A DNA stretch of 12,112 nt from Deinococcus sp. (GTDB lineage: Bacteria; Deinococcota; Deinococci; Deinococcales; Deinococcaceae), in NCBI GenBank assembly GCA_018260275.1, contig JAGLBK010000070.1, positions 1 to 12,112 on the forward strand. Reading direction: 5' to 3'. Below are positions 11,943 through 12,112 of this stretch, one piece after another. The notes beneath the pieces are model-generated. The model saw nothing but the letters and a program-made list of their open reading frames with translations, ran no database searches and was not told the origin of the DNA. Position numbers and translations under genes: made by a program. Each line of letters starts with the position of its first letter. Positions within the stretch are counted from its first letter, which is position 1.

Positions 11943-12112
11943 ATGAGCAATAACCAAGAAACCAAACTCTGGGGCGGGCGTTTTGCCGAGAAAACCGCCG
12001 AACTCGTGGAACTCTTCAACGCTTCCGTCGGCTTTGACCAGCGCCTCGCCGAGCAAGATATTCGCGGCTCGCTGGCCCACGTCGCCATGCTGGGTAAGCA
12101 GGGGATACTCAC
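11943..12112 (+). CDS. argH: Argininosuccinate lyase, 5' part
   Basis: Only the first 56 codons lie in the window. The N-terminus has the argininosuccinate lyase signature: KLWGGRF at residues 8-14, FNASVGFDQRLAEQDIRGS at 25-43, then AHVAMLGKQG. ArgH splits argininosuccinate into arginine and fumarate, the last step of arginine synthesis, in the cytosol as a tetramer. The start is fixed by the strong GAGGAGGA site 4 nt upstream. The gene begins 14 bp after the small membrane protein and runs off the right edge, so operon membership with the lipoprotein and membrane protein is likely but its end is unseen. Confidence 0.93.
   Translation, partial: MSNNQETKLWGGRFAEKTAELVELFNASVGFDQRLAEQDIRGSLAHVAMLGKQGIL

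Overview
The window is a dense, GC-rich bacterial chromosome segment with both strands used and short intergenic gaps. It most probably comes from Deinococcus or a close relative. That is an inference from three things. Five of the genes that open transcription units carry a TANNNT -10 hexamer only 6-8 nt before the ATG, the leaderless arrangement reported as common in Deinococcus. The PII protein has the Thermus/Deinococcus-like T-loop (Tyr46 kept, Val at 51). The exported proteins of unknown family also fit. I see no mobile element, CRISPR array, rRNA or tRNA, so this looks like core chromosome rather than an island.

Layout. Positions 87-1124 (minus): a gene for two tandem SlyD-like FKBP prolyl isomerase domains in one reading frame, with a terminator after it and a strong internal ribosome site before the second domain. 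Positions 1245-2459 (plus): moeA, divergent from the FKBP gene. Positions 2482-4426 (minus): a glnB-amtB nitrogen-sensing and ammonium-transport operon with a promoter, a TTG start for glnB and an intrinsic terminator. Positions 4587-5636 (plus): a secreted PKD + CAP/SCP-domain protein, divergent from glnB. Positions 5829-8141 (minus): pnp, polynucleotide phosphorylase. Positions 8290-9021 (minus): an exported protein of unknown function with a BamE/SmpA-like C-terminal pattern. Positions 9251-9733 (plus): a small exported beta-barrel-like protein with its own terminator. Positions 9822-11259 (plus): a DinB/YfiT-like protein and two GNAT acetyltransferases joined by 4-nt stop/start overlaps. 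Positions 11316-12112 (plus): a small lipoprotein, a possible 11-codon coupling ORF, a 61-residue membrane protein and the 5' end of argH, probably one operon.

How the genes work together. glnB-amtB form the classical PII/Amt pair for regulated ammonium uptake, and argH adds a second nitrogen-related function at the right edge. Envelope functions are frequent (CAP protein, BamE-like protein, beta-barrel protein, lipoprotein, small membrane protein) but lie in separate units. Translation signals split in two. Most unit-opening genes are leaderless, while the FKBP gene, glnB, amtB and argH have clear Shine-Dalgarno sequences. I found no obviously new multi-gene system. The most interesting points are the tandem FKBP with its internal start, the leaderless promoters, the PII T-loop, and the stop/start chain around the lipoprotein and membrane-protein genes before argH.
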